Shown: positions 1-7,346, counted from the stretch's first letter. The stretch: DNA of 31,579 nucleotides from JBHHZI01 sp046757965 (GCA_046757965.1 JBHHZI010000018.1:1-31579); one strand, 5' to 3'. The notes: generated by a model from the sequence alone, not told the origin. Program-made: numbers and translations.

Positions 1-1
1 T

Positions 2-253
2 CCCGATCCGACCACCGACGATGACCGCTGGGTGGTCGTGGATCTGGTGCCGGTCCGCCGCCTTCCCACACCGGTGCCGCTGTCCCGCCTGAAGGCTGAC
101 GCGCGCACGCGCCACATGGCGATGGTGCGTCAGAGCCGCCTGTCAGTGAGCCCGGTGACCGATGAGGAGTACGCAGCGGTGCTGACCATGGCGGGTATCC
201 GGCAGAAGACCCGCCCCCGGGCGGGCCGCAGCCCCCGGCCGTCACACCGCTGA
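2..253 (+). CDS. EVE-domain protein, C-terminal part
   Basis: The reading frame is open from the left edge and ends at TGA 251-253, so only the last 83 residues are present. The visible part has the WVVVDLVPVRRLP stretch, then a run on lysine and alanine with MVRQSRLSVSPVT and a short MAG-containing end. This pattern is typical of the C-terminal half of EVE-domain proteins (PUA-like fold), which are thought to bind modified bases or RNA. The final 15 or so residues are an arginine- and proline-rich tail without family character. It converges on the DivIVA-domain gene with a 14-bp gap. The family call rests on pattern memory of the EVE C-terminus, and no function beyond nucleic-acid-related binding can be claimed. 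Confidence 0.7.
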   Translation, partial: PDPTTDDDRWVVVDLVPVRRLPTPVPLSRLKADARTRHMAMVRQSRLSVSPVTDEEYAAVLTMAGIRQKTRPRAGRSPRPSHR

Positions 254-267
254 CCGGCGGGCGAGGC

Positions 268-762
268 TCAGGCGGTGGTGGGCCGGCGCAGGACGAAGAT
301 CTTGTCGTGGTCCGACTCGTCACGCACCTGCTCGATGAGGTGCAGGTGTTCGTCGAGCATGGCACGCAGCCGGTGCTCGAATCGGTCCCGGGCCATCTTC
401 AGCTCGTTCACCCGGTCCTCGAGAGCCACCGCACGGGTCTGTGCCTGCTCCAGCAACTTGTTGGCCTTCAGGCGCGCTTCCTTGATCAGGACCTCCCGCT
501 CACGCTGGGCCGTCTGCTTGATCTCGGCGGCAACCCGGTCAGCCGTGGCCATGGCCTTCTGGAACCCTTGCTCCCGGGATCTCGACTCGGCGAGCTGTTC
601 CCGCAGTTCCGCGACCTGGTCCTTGAAGCGATTGCTGTCGGAGATGGCCTGCTCGAGTTCTTCCGAGACGAGCGACAGAAAGGCCTGCACCTCGTCCCGG
701 TCGAAGCCGCGCAGGCTCCTGCCGAACTGATGGTTGTGCACCTCCAGCGGCGTGATTCGCAC
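268..762 (-). CDS. DivIVA-domain coiled-coil protein
   Basis: A 164-residue protein. Residues 1-50 match the DivIVA N-terminal membrane- and curvature-sensing domain: a TPLEVHNHQFGRSLRGFDRDEV core, in which the F-x-R/K-x2-R-G-[YF]-D-xx-EV pattern is diagnostic. Residues from about 28 to 148 are a long heptad-rich coiled coil, and a short RRPTTA tail follows. The start is GTG at 762, supported by GGGAGGG 8 nt upstream. DivIVA proteins mark poles or septa and recruit division or wall-growth factors. In diderm phyla with such proteins the role is less defined. It is the last gene of a leftward group with RNase HI and the zinc-ribbon protein, 141 bp after RNase HI, so it may have its own promoter. 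The family is certain; the cellular role is inferred. Confidence 0.88.
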   Translation of the reverse strand: MRITPLEVHNHQFGRSLRGFDRDEVQAFLSLVSEELEQAISDSNRFKDQVAELREQLAESRSREQGFQKAMATADRVAAEIKQTAQREREVLIKEARLKANKLLEQAQTRAVALEDRVNELKMARDRFEHRLRAMLDEHLHLIEQVRDESDHDKIFVLRRPTTA

Positions 763-903
763 CCGTCGTACCCTCCCGCCGGGTGACTGCCGGGAGTCCG
801 ACCCCCGGGAGCAGTCCCCGTCAATTTCACAATTGCAATATGGGGCGGGGCGGGAACGAAGTCAAAGAGGAGGGCGATACCCCGGGAGGGCCGGCCGGTG
901 AGA

Positions 904-1332
904 TCAGACCGGCGGGGTCACGTTGCCGGCACATTCATCCATGGCCCGGTTGGCCAGGGCGTCCGCCGCGCGGTTCTTCTCCCGGGGCACATGACTCACC
1001 CTAAGCTCGGGGATGGCCGCGGCGAGCTTCTTGCTGCGCTCGAAGAGCGGCCGCAGGCCGGGGCTCTTCACCCGGTAGACGCCGTTGAACTGGCGCACCA
1101 TGAGCTGGGAATCCGAGAAGATCTGGACCGCGTCGTGGCTCGACTCGGCGGCCCACGTCAGGGCGACGATCAGCGCGGCATACTCGGCCACGTTGTTGGT
1201 GGCCCTGCCCAGAAACGCGTACAGATCGGCCAGCGTCTGGCCGGTGTTCGCCTCGGCGTGAACGCCCAGACCGGCCGGTCCGGGATTGCCGCGCGATCCT
1301 CCGTCGACGAAGACCCGGACAGGCGCCCTCAC
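904..1332 (-). CDS. rnhA: ribonuclease HI family protein
   Basis: A 142-residue single-domain RNase H. The four acidic active-site residues are visible: D10 in VDGGSRGNPGPAG, E50 in NNVAEYAAL, D74 in FSDSQLMVRQ and D124 in NRAADALAN. It should hydrolyse the RNA strand of RNA-DNA hybrids in the cytoplasm (Okazaki primers, R-loops). The GGSRGNPGPAG and NNxAEYxAL forms are typical of the short bacterial/archaeal RNase HI group and differ from the E. coli-type enzyme, which has a basic protrusion. The start is GTG at 1332; its GTGA overlaps the stop of the zinc-ribbon gene, indicating translational coupling. RNase H next to this zinc-ribbon family also recurs in Actinobacteria, so the pairing looks functional. 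The gene symbol is used in the broad sense. Confidence 0.9.
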   Translation of the reverse strand: MRAPVRVFVDGGSRGNPGPAGLGVHAEANTGQTLADLYAFLGRATNNVAEYAALIVALTWAAESSHDAVQIFSDSQLMVRQFNGVYRVKSPGLRPLFERSKKLAAAIPELRVSHVPREKNRAADALANRAMDECAGNVTPPV

Positions 1333-2144
1333 TCGCCCGGGCCGGTGGCGGACCGGGTGGCGGCGGAAGCGGTGCCGGCCGGCGGGGAGGCCACCTCCTG
1401 CGATGCCACGGGCGGGGGGGCCTCATCATCGTCGACGGGCGGCACCCAGTAGAGGATGCGCCGGCAGGAGTCGCACGAGATCACCGTCTCGTTGCGCTTC
1501 ACCTGCTGGAAGACGGCGGGACGGAGCCGGACGTTGCAGGCCACGCACACGCCGTCCTGCGCGCGCGCCAGCCCATGGCCCCGGCGCATCGACGCGATGC
1601 GGCGAAACGATACCAGCAGCGGTGCCGGGAGCCGCTCCTCGATCTCCTGGGCCATCTTCTCCAGCCCGCCGCGCTCGGCAACCACCTCCTCGCGCTCCGC
1701 CTCGAGGAGCTGACGATCCGACTGGATCTTGACATCCTCGACCTTCATCTCCTCCTCGAGCCGGTCCAGTTCGTTCTGGCGGGCGTCGGCGGCTTCCATC
1801 AGCTCGAGGACGCGGGTCTCCAGGTCGGCACAGATCCGCTGGGTGTAGTCGATCTCGTTCAGCGCGGCCCGGTACTCGTCATTGTTCTTGACCTGCATCA
1901 GTGCGGTCTTGTACTTGGCGATCTTCTCCTCGGCCGCCTTCAGTTCGAGATCGAGCCGGGCTCGCTCGCGCCGGGCGGCCTCGATGGCGGCCCGGCCTTC
2001 CTCGACCCGTTCGCGGACCAGGCGCAACTCCGTCTCGATCTCCGCGATGTGGCCGGGAATCTCGATGTCGATGCGCGCCGTGAGAACGGCGATCTGATCG
2101 TGGGTGTCCTGCAGATTGACCAGCGCTTCCAGGTCGGCATTCAC
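1329..2144 (-). CDS. C4-type zinc-ribbon coiled-coil protein
   Basis: A 271-residue protein from the chosen GTG at 2144. Residues 1-170 form a long antiparallel-type coiled coil with the conserved VKNNDEYRAALNEI segment (about 85-98). Residues 200-227 hold the C-terminal zinc ribbon with C200, C203, C224 and C227 (CVACNVRL and ISCDSCRRI). An acidic, Pro/Ala-rich tail of about 40 residues follows. The family is widespread and often annotated simply as a zinc-ribbon domain protein; its biochemical role is not settled. I place the start at GTG 2144 because family members begin right before the LEALVxLQ segment. In-frame ATGs farther upstream (2210, 2234) would add sequence unlike the family. An 8-codon mini-frame with a strong ribosome binding site ends exactly on this GTG. 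The stop overlaps the RNase HI start by 4 bp. Confidence 0.85.
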   Translation of the reverse strand: MNADLEALVNLQDTHDQIAVLTARIDIEIPGHIAEIETELRLVRERVEEGRAAIEAARRERARLDLELKAAEEKIAKYKTALMQVKNNDEYRAALNEIDYTQRICADLETRVLELMEAADARQNELDRLEEEMKVEDVKIQSDRQLLEAEREEVVAERGGLEKMAQEIEERLPAPLLVSFRRIASMRRGHGLARAQDGVCVACNVRLRPAVFQQVKRNETVISCDSCRRILYWVPPVDDDEAPPPVASQEVASPPAGTASAATRSATGPGE

Positions 2145-2167
2145 GCGCGCACCGTCCGCACCGCCAT
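2141..2167 (-). other. possible 8-codon leader reading frame
   Basis: A strong Shine-Dalgarno (GGGAGGG) lies 6 nt before an ATG at 2167. That ATG opens a frame encoding MAVRTVRA and stopping at TGA 2141-2143. The stop overlaps the GTG start of the zinc-ribbon gene (GTGA). The zinc-ribbon GTG itself has no good ribosome binding site, so ribosomes ending the mini-frame could reinitiate there. This is seen directly in the sequence; translation of the peptide is inferred. The alternative is that the zinc-ribbon start lies elsewhere, or that there is an indel error near 2145-2165. Confidence 0.4.
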
Positions 2168-2260
2168 AGCATTCCCTCCCGCACCGATCCGAGGCGCGAC
2201 CCGGCGGCATCCACAGAAAAAAAGAGAATACCACGCCATTTTTCGTAAATCAAGGCAGGA

Positions 2261-2566
2261 TCAGAGCTTCTTCCCCTCCCGGACGGCCCGGATCCGTGTC
2301 TCGCGGGACGATTCCAGGTGCTCCCGGTCCCGCCGGTAGTCCGCTTCCTCTCGCCCCACCGCCTCCAGGTCGCCGGCCGCCTCCTGCCTCCGGGAGTGGA
2401 AGAGAATCTCCCGCTCCGCCAGCTTGGCCCGGTACTCCTGCCGGATGTCCCGGATGGCCTTCTTCTGGGCCGCGGTCAGCCGCCGGGGAGCTGCCTCCTC
2501 GCCGCCCCCCTTGCCCGCCAGCCGCTCCATGGCCAGCTCGTATGCCGATTTCAGCTCATCTCCCAT
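2261..2566 (-). CDS. small charged protein of unknown function
   Basis: A 101-residue protein starting MGDELKSAYELAMERL; I do not recognise the family. The start at ATG 2566 is preceded by GGAGGGG about 7 nt upstream, which favours it over an in-frame ATG at 2632. The sequence is very rich in Lys, Arg and Glu and has no membrane segment or cysteine. A helix-prone region (LTAAQKKAIRDIRQEYRAKLAEREILF) is followed by a second helical, charged half, so an all-helical cytoplasmic protein, possibly oligomeric, is likely. It is the first gene of the leftward group that continues with the zinc-ribbon protein 116 bp later. It diverges from the DJ-1/PfpI-like gene across a 64-bp gap that must hold both promoters. 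Confidence 0.7.
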   Translation of the reverse strand: MGDELKSAYELAMERLAGKGGGEEAAPRRLTAAQKKAIRDIRQEYRAKLAEREILFHSRRQEAAGDLEAVGREEADYRRDREHLESSRETRIRAVREGKKL

Positions 2567-2630
2567 TGTCCATCCCCTCCGCGGCCACCGGTCTCGGGTA
2601 AGATTAGCGCGCGAGACGGCCTCCTGGATC

Positions 2631-3413
2631 ATGCAACCCCTATCCCCACGCCAGCCGACGATTTTCCCGGTCCTCCTCGGCCTGGTGTGCCTGGCCGTCG
2701 CGCCGGCCGGCGCTCTCCGGGCTCAGGCGGACAGCGACTCCGAGGCCGTGACCCGGACCCGTCCGGCAGCCGCCCGGCCGCAGACCCACCCTCGCAGCGT
2801 GGCCTTCCTGGTGGTCGACGGCGTCTACAACACCGAGCTGGTGGCGCCGATGGACGTGTTCCAGCACATCCGTTTTCACTCGACGGCGAACTGGCCGGTC
2901 ACCTTCCTCGTGTCGCCGGACGGCAAACCGGTGACCACGTTCGAGGGTCTCGTGATCCGGCCGGACCACTCGTTCGCGGACGCGCCCCCCATCGACGTGC
3001 TCGTGGTGCCGTCGGCCGCGCACTCCATGAATACCGACCTGAAGAACCGCGATCTGATCGACTGGGTTCGCCGCACCGGACACGCGGCCATGCACGTGAT
3101 GTCTCTCTGCGACGGGGCCTTCGTGCTGGCGCAGGCCGGCCTGCTCGATGGCATCGCGGCCACGACCTTTCCCGCCGACCAGGACCGGTTCGGACGCACG
3201 TTTCCGGCGGTTCACCTGGTCAAGGGCGTGTCGTTCGTCGATGCCGGCCACGCCCTGACCTCGGTGGGTGGGGCCCGATCCTATGACGTCGCGCTGTGGC
3301 TCGTCGATCGGGTGTGGGGAGAAGACGTGGCCACCGGCATCGGTCGCGGCCTGGTCATCGACTGGGACCCGGACTCCATCGATCATGTCGTCCGACCGGC
3401 AGCAGGCAGGTGA
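2631..3413 (+). CDS. secreted DJ-1/PfpI-like (class I glutamine amidotransferase fold) protein
   Basis: A 260-residue protein. Residues 1-31 look like a signal peptide (a hydrophobic IFPVLLGLVCLAVAPAGA core and a likely cut near LRAQA). Residues 55-250 form a DJ-1/PfpI domain: strand VAFLVVDGVYNTELVAPMDVF, then VLVVPSAAHS, then the nucleophile elbow SLCDGAFVLA with C160, then AGLLDGIAATTF. Where many PfpI/AraC-type relatives have ATTHW, this protein has ATTFPAD, so the usual active-site histidine position is phenylalanine. The late motif SVGGARSYDVALWLV is typical of the group. Such proteins include proteases, hydratases and glyoxalase-like enzymes, and the substrate here is unknown. The start ATG 2631 is chosen because it gives a proper signal peptide, although its ribosome binding site is weak. 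It precedes the TPP riboswitch but is probably transcribed separately. Confidence 0.8.
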   Translation: MQPLSPRQPTIFPVLLGLVCLAVAPAGALRAQADSDSEAVTRTRPAAARPQTHPRSVAFLVVDGVYNTELVAPMDVFQHIRFHSTANWPVTFLVSPDGKPVTTFEGLVIRPDHSFADAPPIDVLVVPSAAHSMNTDLKNRDLIDWVRRTGHAAMHVMSLCDGAFVLAQAGLLDGIAATTFPADQDRFGRTFPAVHLVKGVSFVDAGHALTSVGGARSYDVALWLVDRVWGEDVATGIGRGLVIDWDPDSIDHVVRPAAGR

Positions 3414-3419
3414 TACACT
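3392..3419 (+). promoter_or_regulatory. candidate promoter for the TPP riboswitch-thiC-larE transcript
   Basis: An extended -10 element, TG-A-TACACT, lies at 3411-3419. A weak -35 (CCGACC, 3392-3397) sits 16 bp upstream. A start near 3426 would place the riboswitch (from 3433) at the very 5' end of the RNA. The promoter lies in the last codons of the preceding gene. The position relative to the riboswitch is the main support; the -35 is poor. Confidence 0.4.
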
Positions 3420-3432
3420 GTGGATTCGAGCA

Positions 3433-3516
3433 TCGCCCGGGGCGCGGCCGCAGGCTTGGGTCGCTGAGAAGCACCCGAGGAACCTGATCCGGTTCGCACC
3501 GGCGTAGGGAAGGCGA
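3433..3516 (+). ncRNA. TPP (thiamine pyrophosphate) riboswitch aptamer
   Basis: The hallmark THI-box blocks are present: CTGAGA at 3464-3469, AACCTGATCCGG from 3481, and the GCGTAGGGAA block ending near 3511. Stem P1 can form between TCGCC (3433-3437) and GGCGA (3512-3516). P5 is CCGGT/ACCGG (3489-3493 with 3498-3502) closed by a TCGC loop. The aptamer lies 45 bp upstream of thiC, the classic target. It binds thiamine pyrophosphate and turns thiC, and here also larE, down when the vitamin is plentiful. Confidence 0.95.
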
Positions 3517-3525
3517 GTCCGTCCT

Positions 3526-3556
3526 CCTCACCGGTCGGGCCACGACCTGAGGGGAG
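3526..3556 (+). promoter_or_regulatory. riboswitch expression platform hiding the thiC ribosome binding site
   Basis: CCTCA (3526-3530) can pair with TGAGG (3548-3552), and GGTCG (3533-3537) with CGACC (3543-3547). Together they make a bulged stem with a 5-nt loop. The 3' arm overlaps the thiC Shine-Dalgarno GAGGGGAG (3549-3556). There is no U-tract after the stem, so control is probably of translation initiation and not of termination. Confidence 0.65.
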
Positions 3557-3561
3557 ATGTC

Positions 3562-5349
3562 ATGCCGATTCGACCCGACCGCCCGCCGTCTCCGGCCACC
3601 GGAGATGCCGCTCACTGGCCCGGGCACGGCGCGGTGAATCCATCCTCCAGGCAGCAGGGAACCTCTCCCGGCAGCCTGGCCCTGGCGCCGGCAATCGGCG
3701 GCCCGACCACGTTCTCCTCGCCGGACACACCGGGCATGCCGCCCCCGTCGCACCGGACCGCGTGGGACTTCAATCCCGCCCCGTGCCCGGCAGGCTCCGC
3801 GACCTCCCAGCTCGAGTTCGCCCGGCTGGGCGTGATCAGCCCGCAGATGCGGCGTGTCGCCGAGCGCGAGCCGCATCTGACCCCGGAGCAGATCCGGGAC
3901 GAGGTGGCCGCCGGCCGCCTGATCATTCCCGCCAACCGGGTTCACCTCGGCTACCGGCTCGACCCGACGGCCATCGGTCGCGCCACGACCACGAAGATCA
4001 ACGCCAACCTCGGCGCCTCGCCGGTGAGCAGCGGCACGGATGAGGAGGTCGAGAAGATGCGCTGGGCCGTGCGCTGGGGCGCCGACACCGTGATGGACCT
4101 GTCCACCGGCGGCGATCTCGATGCCTGCCGGGAGGCGATCATCCGCGACGCGTCCGTGCCGGTGGGGACCGTGCCCATCTACTCCATGATCATCGGCCGC
4201 CAGGTCGAGGACCTCACCCCGAAGATCATTCTCGCCGAGATCGAGAAACAGGCCGCACAGGGTGTCGACTACTTCACCATCCACGCCGGCGTCCTGCGCG
4301 AGCACCTGCCGGCGATCCGCAAGCGGCTGATCGGCATCGTCTCCCGGGGCGGATCTCTCCTGGCGAAGTGGATGATCCATCACGACAAGCAGAATCCGAT
4401 GTACGAGATCTTCGATGATATCTGCGACATCATGCGCGACCACGATGTCAGCTTCTCTCTCGGGGACGGCCTGCGCCCGGGTGGTCTCGCCGATGCCACC
4501 GACGATGCGCAGCTCCGCGAGCTGCGAACCCTGGCCGAGCTGACCGAGCGGGCCTGGGCGCGGGGCGTGCAGGTGATGGTCGAGGGCCCGGGCCATGTGC
4601 CGTTCGATCAGATCGAATACAACATGAAGCTCCAGCGCGCTCAGTGTCACGGCGCGCCCTTCTATGTGCTCGGCCCTCTCGTCACCGACATGTTCCCGGG
4701 GTACGACCACATCACCAGTTGTATCGGCGCCACCGCCGCCGCGTGGCACGGCGCCTCGATGCTCTGCTACGTCACGCCGAAGGAACACCTGGGCCTTCCC
4801 AAGCAGGATGATGTCAAGCAGGGTTGCGTGGCCTACAAGATCGCCGCGCACGCGGCGGACGTGGCGCTGGGCCTGCCCGGCTCGCGGGACCGGGACGACG
4901 CGCTGACCGCCGCACGGGCAGCGTTGAACTGGGAGAAGCACTTCGAGCTGAGCTTCGACCCGGACACCGCGCGCGCCCTGCACGACGAGGACATGGACGT
5001 CGACACTGACTTCTGCGCCATGTGCGGCCACGACTGGTGCAGCGTGAGGATCTCGAAGGAGATCGTCGACTTCGAATCCGGGAAAGACGCCGACCTGGCG
5101 TGGGACCGCGCGACGGTCAGCGAGGCGCTCACGCCGACCCAGCAGCAGGTCCTGGCATCACGCGGCGTGCTGGACCCGGCGGAGATCCACCGGCTCGCGG
5201 CCAAGACCCGCACCCGGGTGAACGCCGCCGCCGGCCACAAGGCCGACTGCCACAGCGACCTCGCCGGTGACGAGGCGGCCCGGCAACTCCAGGACGAGCG
5301 CGCCGGCGACGCCACCACGACCGGGGACTTGCCGGCGGCCGCACGGTGA
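3562..5349 (+). CDS. thiC: phosphomethylpyrimidine synthase ThiC
   Basis: A 595-residue radical-SAM enzyme that rearranges aminoimidazole ribotide to hydroxymethylpyrimidine phosphate in thiamine synthesis. The core begins near residue 83 (SQLEFARLGVISPQM). It runs through TTTKINANLGAS, a GADTVMDLSTGG block, SFSLGDGLRPG and VMVEGPGHVPFDQI, and ends with the [4Fe-4S] motif C485-x2-C488-x4-C493 (CAMCGHDWC). A C-terminal tail of about 100 residues follows, including EIHRLAAKTRTRVNAAAGHKADCHSD. Residues 1-80 are a Pro/Ser/Ala-rich extension not expected in the family. However, the start ATG 3562 sits 5 nt after GAGGGGAG and directly behind the riboswitch, so the extension appears to be translated. 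The stop overlaps the larE GTG by 4 bp. Confidence 0.97.
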   Translation: MPIRPDRPPSPATGDAAHWPGHGAVNPSSRQQGTSPGSLALAPAIGGPTTFSSPDTPGMPPPSHRTAWDFNPAPCPAGSATSQLEFARLGVISPQMRRVAEREPHLTPEQIRDEVAAGRLIIPANRVHLGYRLDPTAIGRATTTKINANLGASPVSSGTDEEVEKMRWAVRWGADTVMDLSTGGDLDACREAIIRDASVPVGTVPIYSMIIGRQVEDLTPKIILAEIEKQAAQGVDYFTIHAGVLREHLPAIRKRLIGIVSRGGSLLAKWMIHHDKQNPMYEIFDDICDIMRDHDVSFSLGDGLRPGGLADATDDAQLRELRTLAELTERAWARGVQVMVEGPGHVPFDQIEYNMKLQRAQCHGAPFYVLGPLVTDMFPGYDHITSCIGATAAAWHGASMLCYVTPKEHLGLPKQDDVKQGCVAYKIAAHAADVALGLPGSRDRDDALTAARAALNWEKHFELSFDPDTARALHDEDMDVDTDFCAMCGHDWCSVRISKEIVDFESGKDADLAWDRATVSEALTPTQQQVLASRGVLDPAEIHRLAAKTRTRVNAAAGHKADCHSDLAGDEAARQLQDERAGDATTTGDLPAAAR

Positions 5350-6191
5350 GCAGGTCGGCCTCCAGGCCCCGTTCGTCTTACGCCGGGCGCCTCGCGGCCC
5401 TGCACACCATTCTTCGCGATCTCGGATCGGTCGCCGTGGCCTGCTCAGGCGGTGTGGACTCCGTCGTCCTGCTGCACGCGGCACGCGAGGTCCTCGGCGA
5501 GCACGCGGTGGGATTCATCGCCGACTCGCCGTCCCTGCCCCGCCGGGAACTGGCGGCGGCCCGGGCCGTGGCCGAGGGAATGGGGGCGCGCCTGCGCGTC
5601 ATCGCGACAGATGAAGGCGACGATCCCGACTACCGGGCCAACCAGGGTGACCGGTGCTACTTCTGCAAGTCCGCGCTGTTCACCGTGCTCGAGGAGGAGG
5701 CCCGCCGGGCGGGACTACGCGCCCTGGCCTTCGGTGAGATCACCGACGACGCCCACGACCAGCGGCCCGGGGCACGCGCCGCCGGGGAGTTCGGCGTCGT
5801 AGCGCCGCTCTCGCAGGCCGGCCTCTCCAAGGATGACGTGCGGCGCTACGCGCGCGAGGCCGGCCTGCCGGTGGCCGCCAAGCCGTCCTCGGCCTGTCTC
5901 GCCTCCCGCATCCCGGTCGGCACCGAGGTCACGCCCGCCCGTCTGGCCGCCGTGGAGGCGGCGGAGGCGGCGCTCCACGATCTCGGATTGCGACAGGTGC
6001 GGGTCCGGCACCACGGCACCACGGCACGGATCGAGGTTGGCGAGGACGAGATCGAGGCGCTCCGGAATCGAGACGCGGAGATCCGGTCGGCCATCGAGTC
6101 GGCCGGCTTCCAGCGGCACGAACTGGCCGTGTACCGGAGTCCGCTGGCGAGGGTGCCGGTGGCTCACCCCGGTCCGGCGCGAAGCCGCTGA
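5346..6191 (+). CDS. larE: ATP-dependent sulfur transferase LarE-like protein
   Basis: A 281-residue PP-loop (adenine-nucleotide alpha hydrolase) protein. SGGVDS at residues 34-39 is the ATP pyrophosphatase loop. GDRCYFCKSALF carries C104 and C107, and SSACLASRIP carries C184, the position of the catalytic cysteine in LarE. LarE adds sulfur to a pyridinium biscarboxylic acid mononucleotide on the way to the nickel-pincer cofactor. Some members sacrifice a cysteine, and others use three cysteines to hold an Fe-S cluster. The three cysteines here would fit the cluster type, which is inference. The start is GTG 5346, overlapping the thiC stop (GTGA), so it is translationally coupled and presumably under the same riboswitch. 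No larB or larC is present in the window, so a different sulfur acceptor is possible. Confidence 0.88.
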   Translation: MSRSASRPRSSYAGRLAALHTILRDLGSVAVACSGGVDSVVLLHAAREVLGEHAVGFIADSPSLPRRELAAARAVAEGMGARLRVIATDEGDDPDYRANQGDRCYFCKSALFTVLEEEARRAGLRALAFGEITDDAHDQRPGARAAGEFGVVAPLSQAGLSKDDVRRYAREAGLPVAAKPSSACLASRIPVGTEVTPARLAAVEAAEAALHDLGLRQVRVRHHGTTARIEVGEDEIEALRNRDAEIRSAIESAGFQRHELAVYRSPLARVPVAHPGPARSR

Positions 6192-6205
6192 GGCATTACC
6201 TCGCA

Positions 6206-6238
6206 GGACTGCTCCACTCCGGTGGTGGACTTCAGTCC
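6206..6238. terminator. hairpin between convergent genes, possible bidirectional terminator
   Basis: GGACTG (6206-6211) pairs with CAGTCC (6233-6238), and inside it TCCAC (6213-6217) pairs with GTGGA (6225-6229). It lies 15 bp after the larE stop and 74 bp beyond the stop of the converging response-regulator gene, where a shared terminator is expected. Neither strand shows a clear run of T after the stem, so intrinsic termination is uncertain. Confidence 0.4.
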
Positions 6239-6311
6239 GGATCGTCCTGCGTGCCGGTGAACCTCGAGGAGTCGAATGGTGCGCGGGGGGCCGGCGACTC
6301 GACCCAGGGGA

Positions 6312-7346
6312 TCACTTCGCCGCGGCGCGCTTGCCCGGGCGGCCCCGGGACGCCATGGTGGCATCGCTCTTCGCGTCGATGACGGTGCGATTGCGTCCGT
6401 CGTTCTTGGCCACGTAGAGCGCCTCATCGGCGGCCCGGACCAGGTCTTCCTCGGACTTGATGTCGGCATTGGCGGGATAGGTCGCCACGCCGCAGGACAC
6501 CGAGATCTTCAGGGGCGCCTCGCTGGACACGAAGGTTCGCGACACGGTGTTGCGCCGGATCCGCTCCGCCACCGTGAACGCCCGGGGACCATCGGTGTGC
6601 GGCAGGATGACGATGAACTCCTCACCGCCGAACCGGGCCACGAGGTCGATCTCCCGGGCGGAATCCGTGAGAATCCGGCCGAACTCCTCCAGCACCTGGT
6701 CGCCGATCCGGTGCCCCAGCGTGTCGTTGATGTCCTTGAAGTGATCCAGGTCGAGCATGATGCACGACAGGGCGCTCTCGTAGCGCACGGCCCGGCGGAA
6801 CTCCTCGGCGATCCGTTCCTGGAAATAACGATAGTTGTGAAGCTTGGTCTTCTCGTCCGTGATGAGAAGCTTCTTCAGGGAACGGTTCGCTCGCCGCAGC
6901 GCCCGGTTGGCGCGCTGCAGCTCGTCTCGCAGCTCCTTCTTCTTCAGCACGGCCCGCAGGCGGGTCTCGACCTCGACGAAATCAAATGGCTTGGTGACGT
7001 AGTCGTCCGCGCCGGCCTCGAAGCAGGCGACCTTGTGCTTCGTGTCCTTGCGCCCGGTCACGAAGATGATCGGCGTCAGGGCGGTGCGCCGGTCGGCACG
7101 CATCCGGCTGGCGACGGTGATGCCATCGAGATCCGGGAGCCCGGCATCGAGCAGCACGAGATCGGGCCGTCGGTCGTGCGCGGTGGACAGGGCTTCCTTG
7201 CCGCTGGATGCGGAGACCACACGGTAGTCCTGCCGGGTCAACCAGTCCGAGATGGTTCCGACGGTGTCGGCATCGTCGTCGACCACCAGAATGGTGACCC
7301 CGTGGGCCGTCGCCCGCTCCTGTGTGGCAGAGGTCCGCTTGCTCAT
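6312..7346 (-). CDS. response regulator with diguanylate cyclase (GGDEF) output
   Basis: A 344-residue cytoplasmic protein. Residues 17-135 are a receiver domain: acidic pocket VVDDD, phospho-acceptor D67 in LVLLDAGLPDLDG, T97 and K119 in VTKPFD. A short coiled-coil signalling helix (about 133-162) leads to the GGDEF domain (165-325) with the active GGEEF at 240-244 and an RxxD inhibitory site, R231-D234, five residues before it. It should make cyclic di-GMP when phosphorylated and be subject to product inhibition. A basic Lys/Arg/Ala tail closes the protein. No kinase gene is adjacent. It lies 104 bp downstream of ftsZ on the same strand, so read-through from the dcw cluster is possible. The start at ATG 7346 has only a weak ribosome binding site. 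Confidence 0.92.
   Translation of the reverse strand: MSKRTSATQERATAHGVTILVVDDDADTVGTISDWLTRQDYRVVSASSGKEALSTAHDRRPDLVLLDAGLPDLDGITVASRMRADRRTALTPIIFVTGRKDTKHKVACFEAGADDYVTKPFDFVEVETRLRAVLKKKELRDELQRANRALRRANRSLKKLLITDEKTKLHNYRYFQERIAEEFRRAVRYESALSCIMLDLDHFKDINDTLGHRIGDQVLEEFGRILTDSAREIDLVARFGGEEFIVILPHTDGPRAFTVAERIRRNTVSRTFVSSEAPLKISVSCGVATYPANADIKSEEDLVRAADEALYVAKNDGRNRTVIDAKSDATMASRGRPGKRAAAK

Noticed and set aside
2215..2226. T-run on the minus strand between the small unknown gene and the zinc-ribbon gene, as a terminator
   Set aside because: No GC-rich stem lies directly before the run, so a terminator cannot be supported.
3355..5031. 558-residue open frame on the minus strand opposite thiC
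   Set aside because: It is wholly antisense to a clear ThiC and the DJ-1-like end, its composition is His/Arg/Gly-rich, and it has no recognisable domain. It is a codon-bias mirror.
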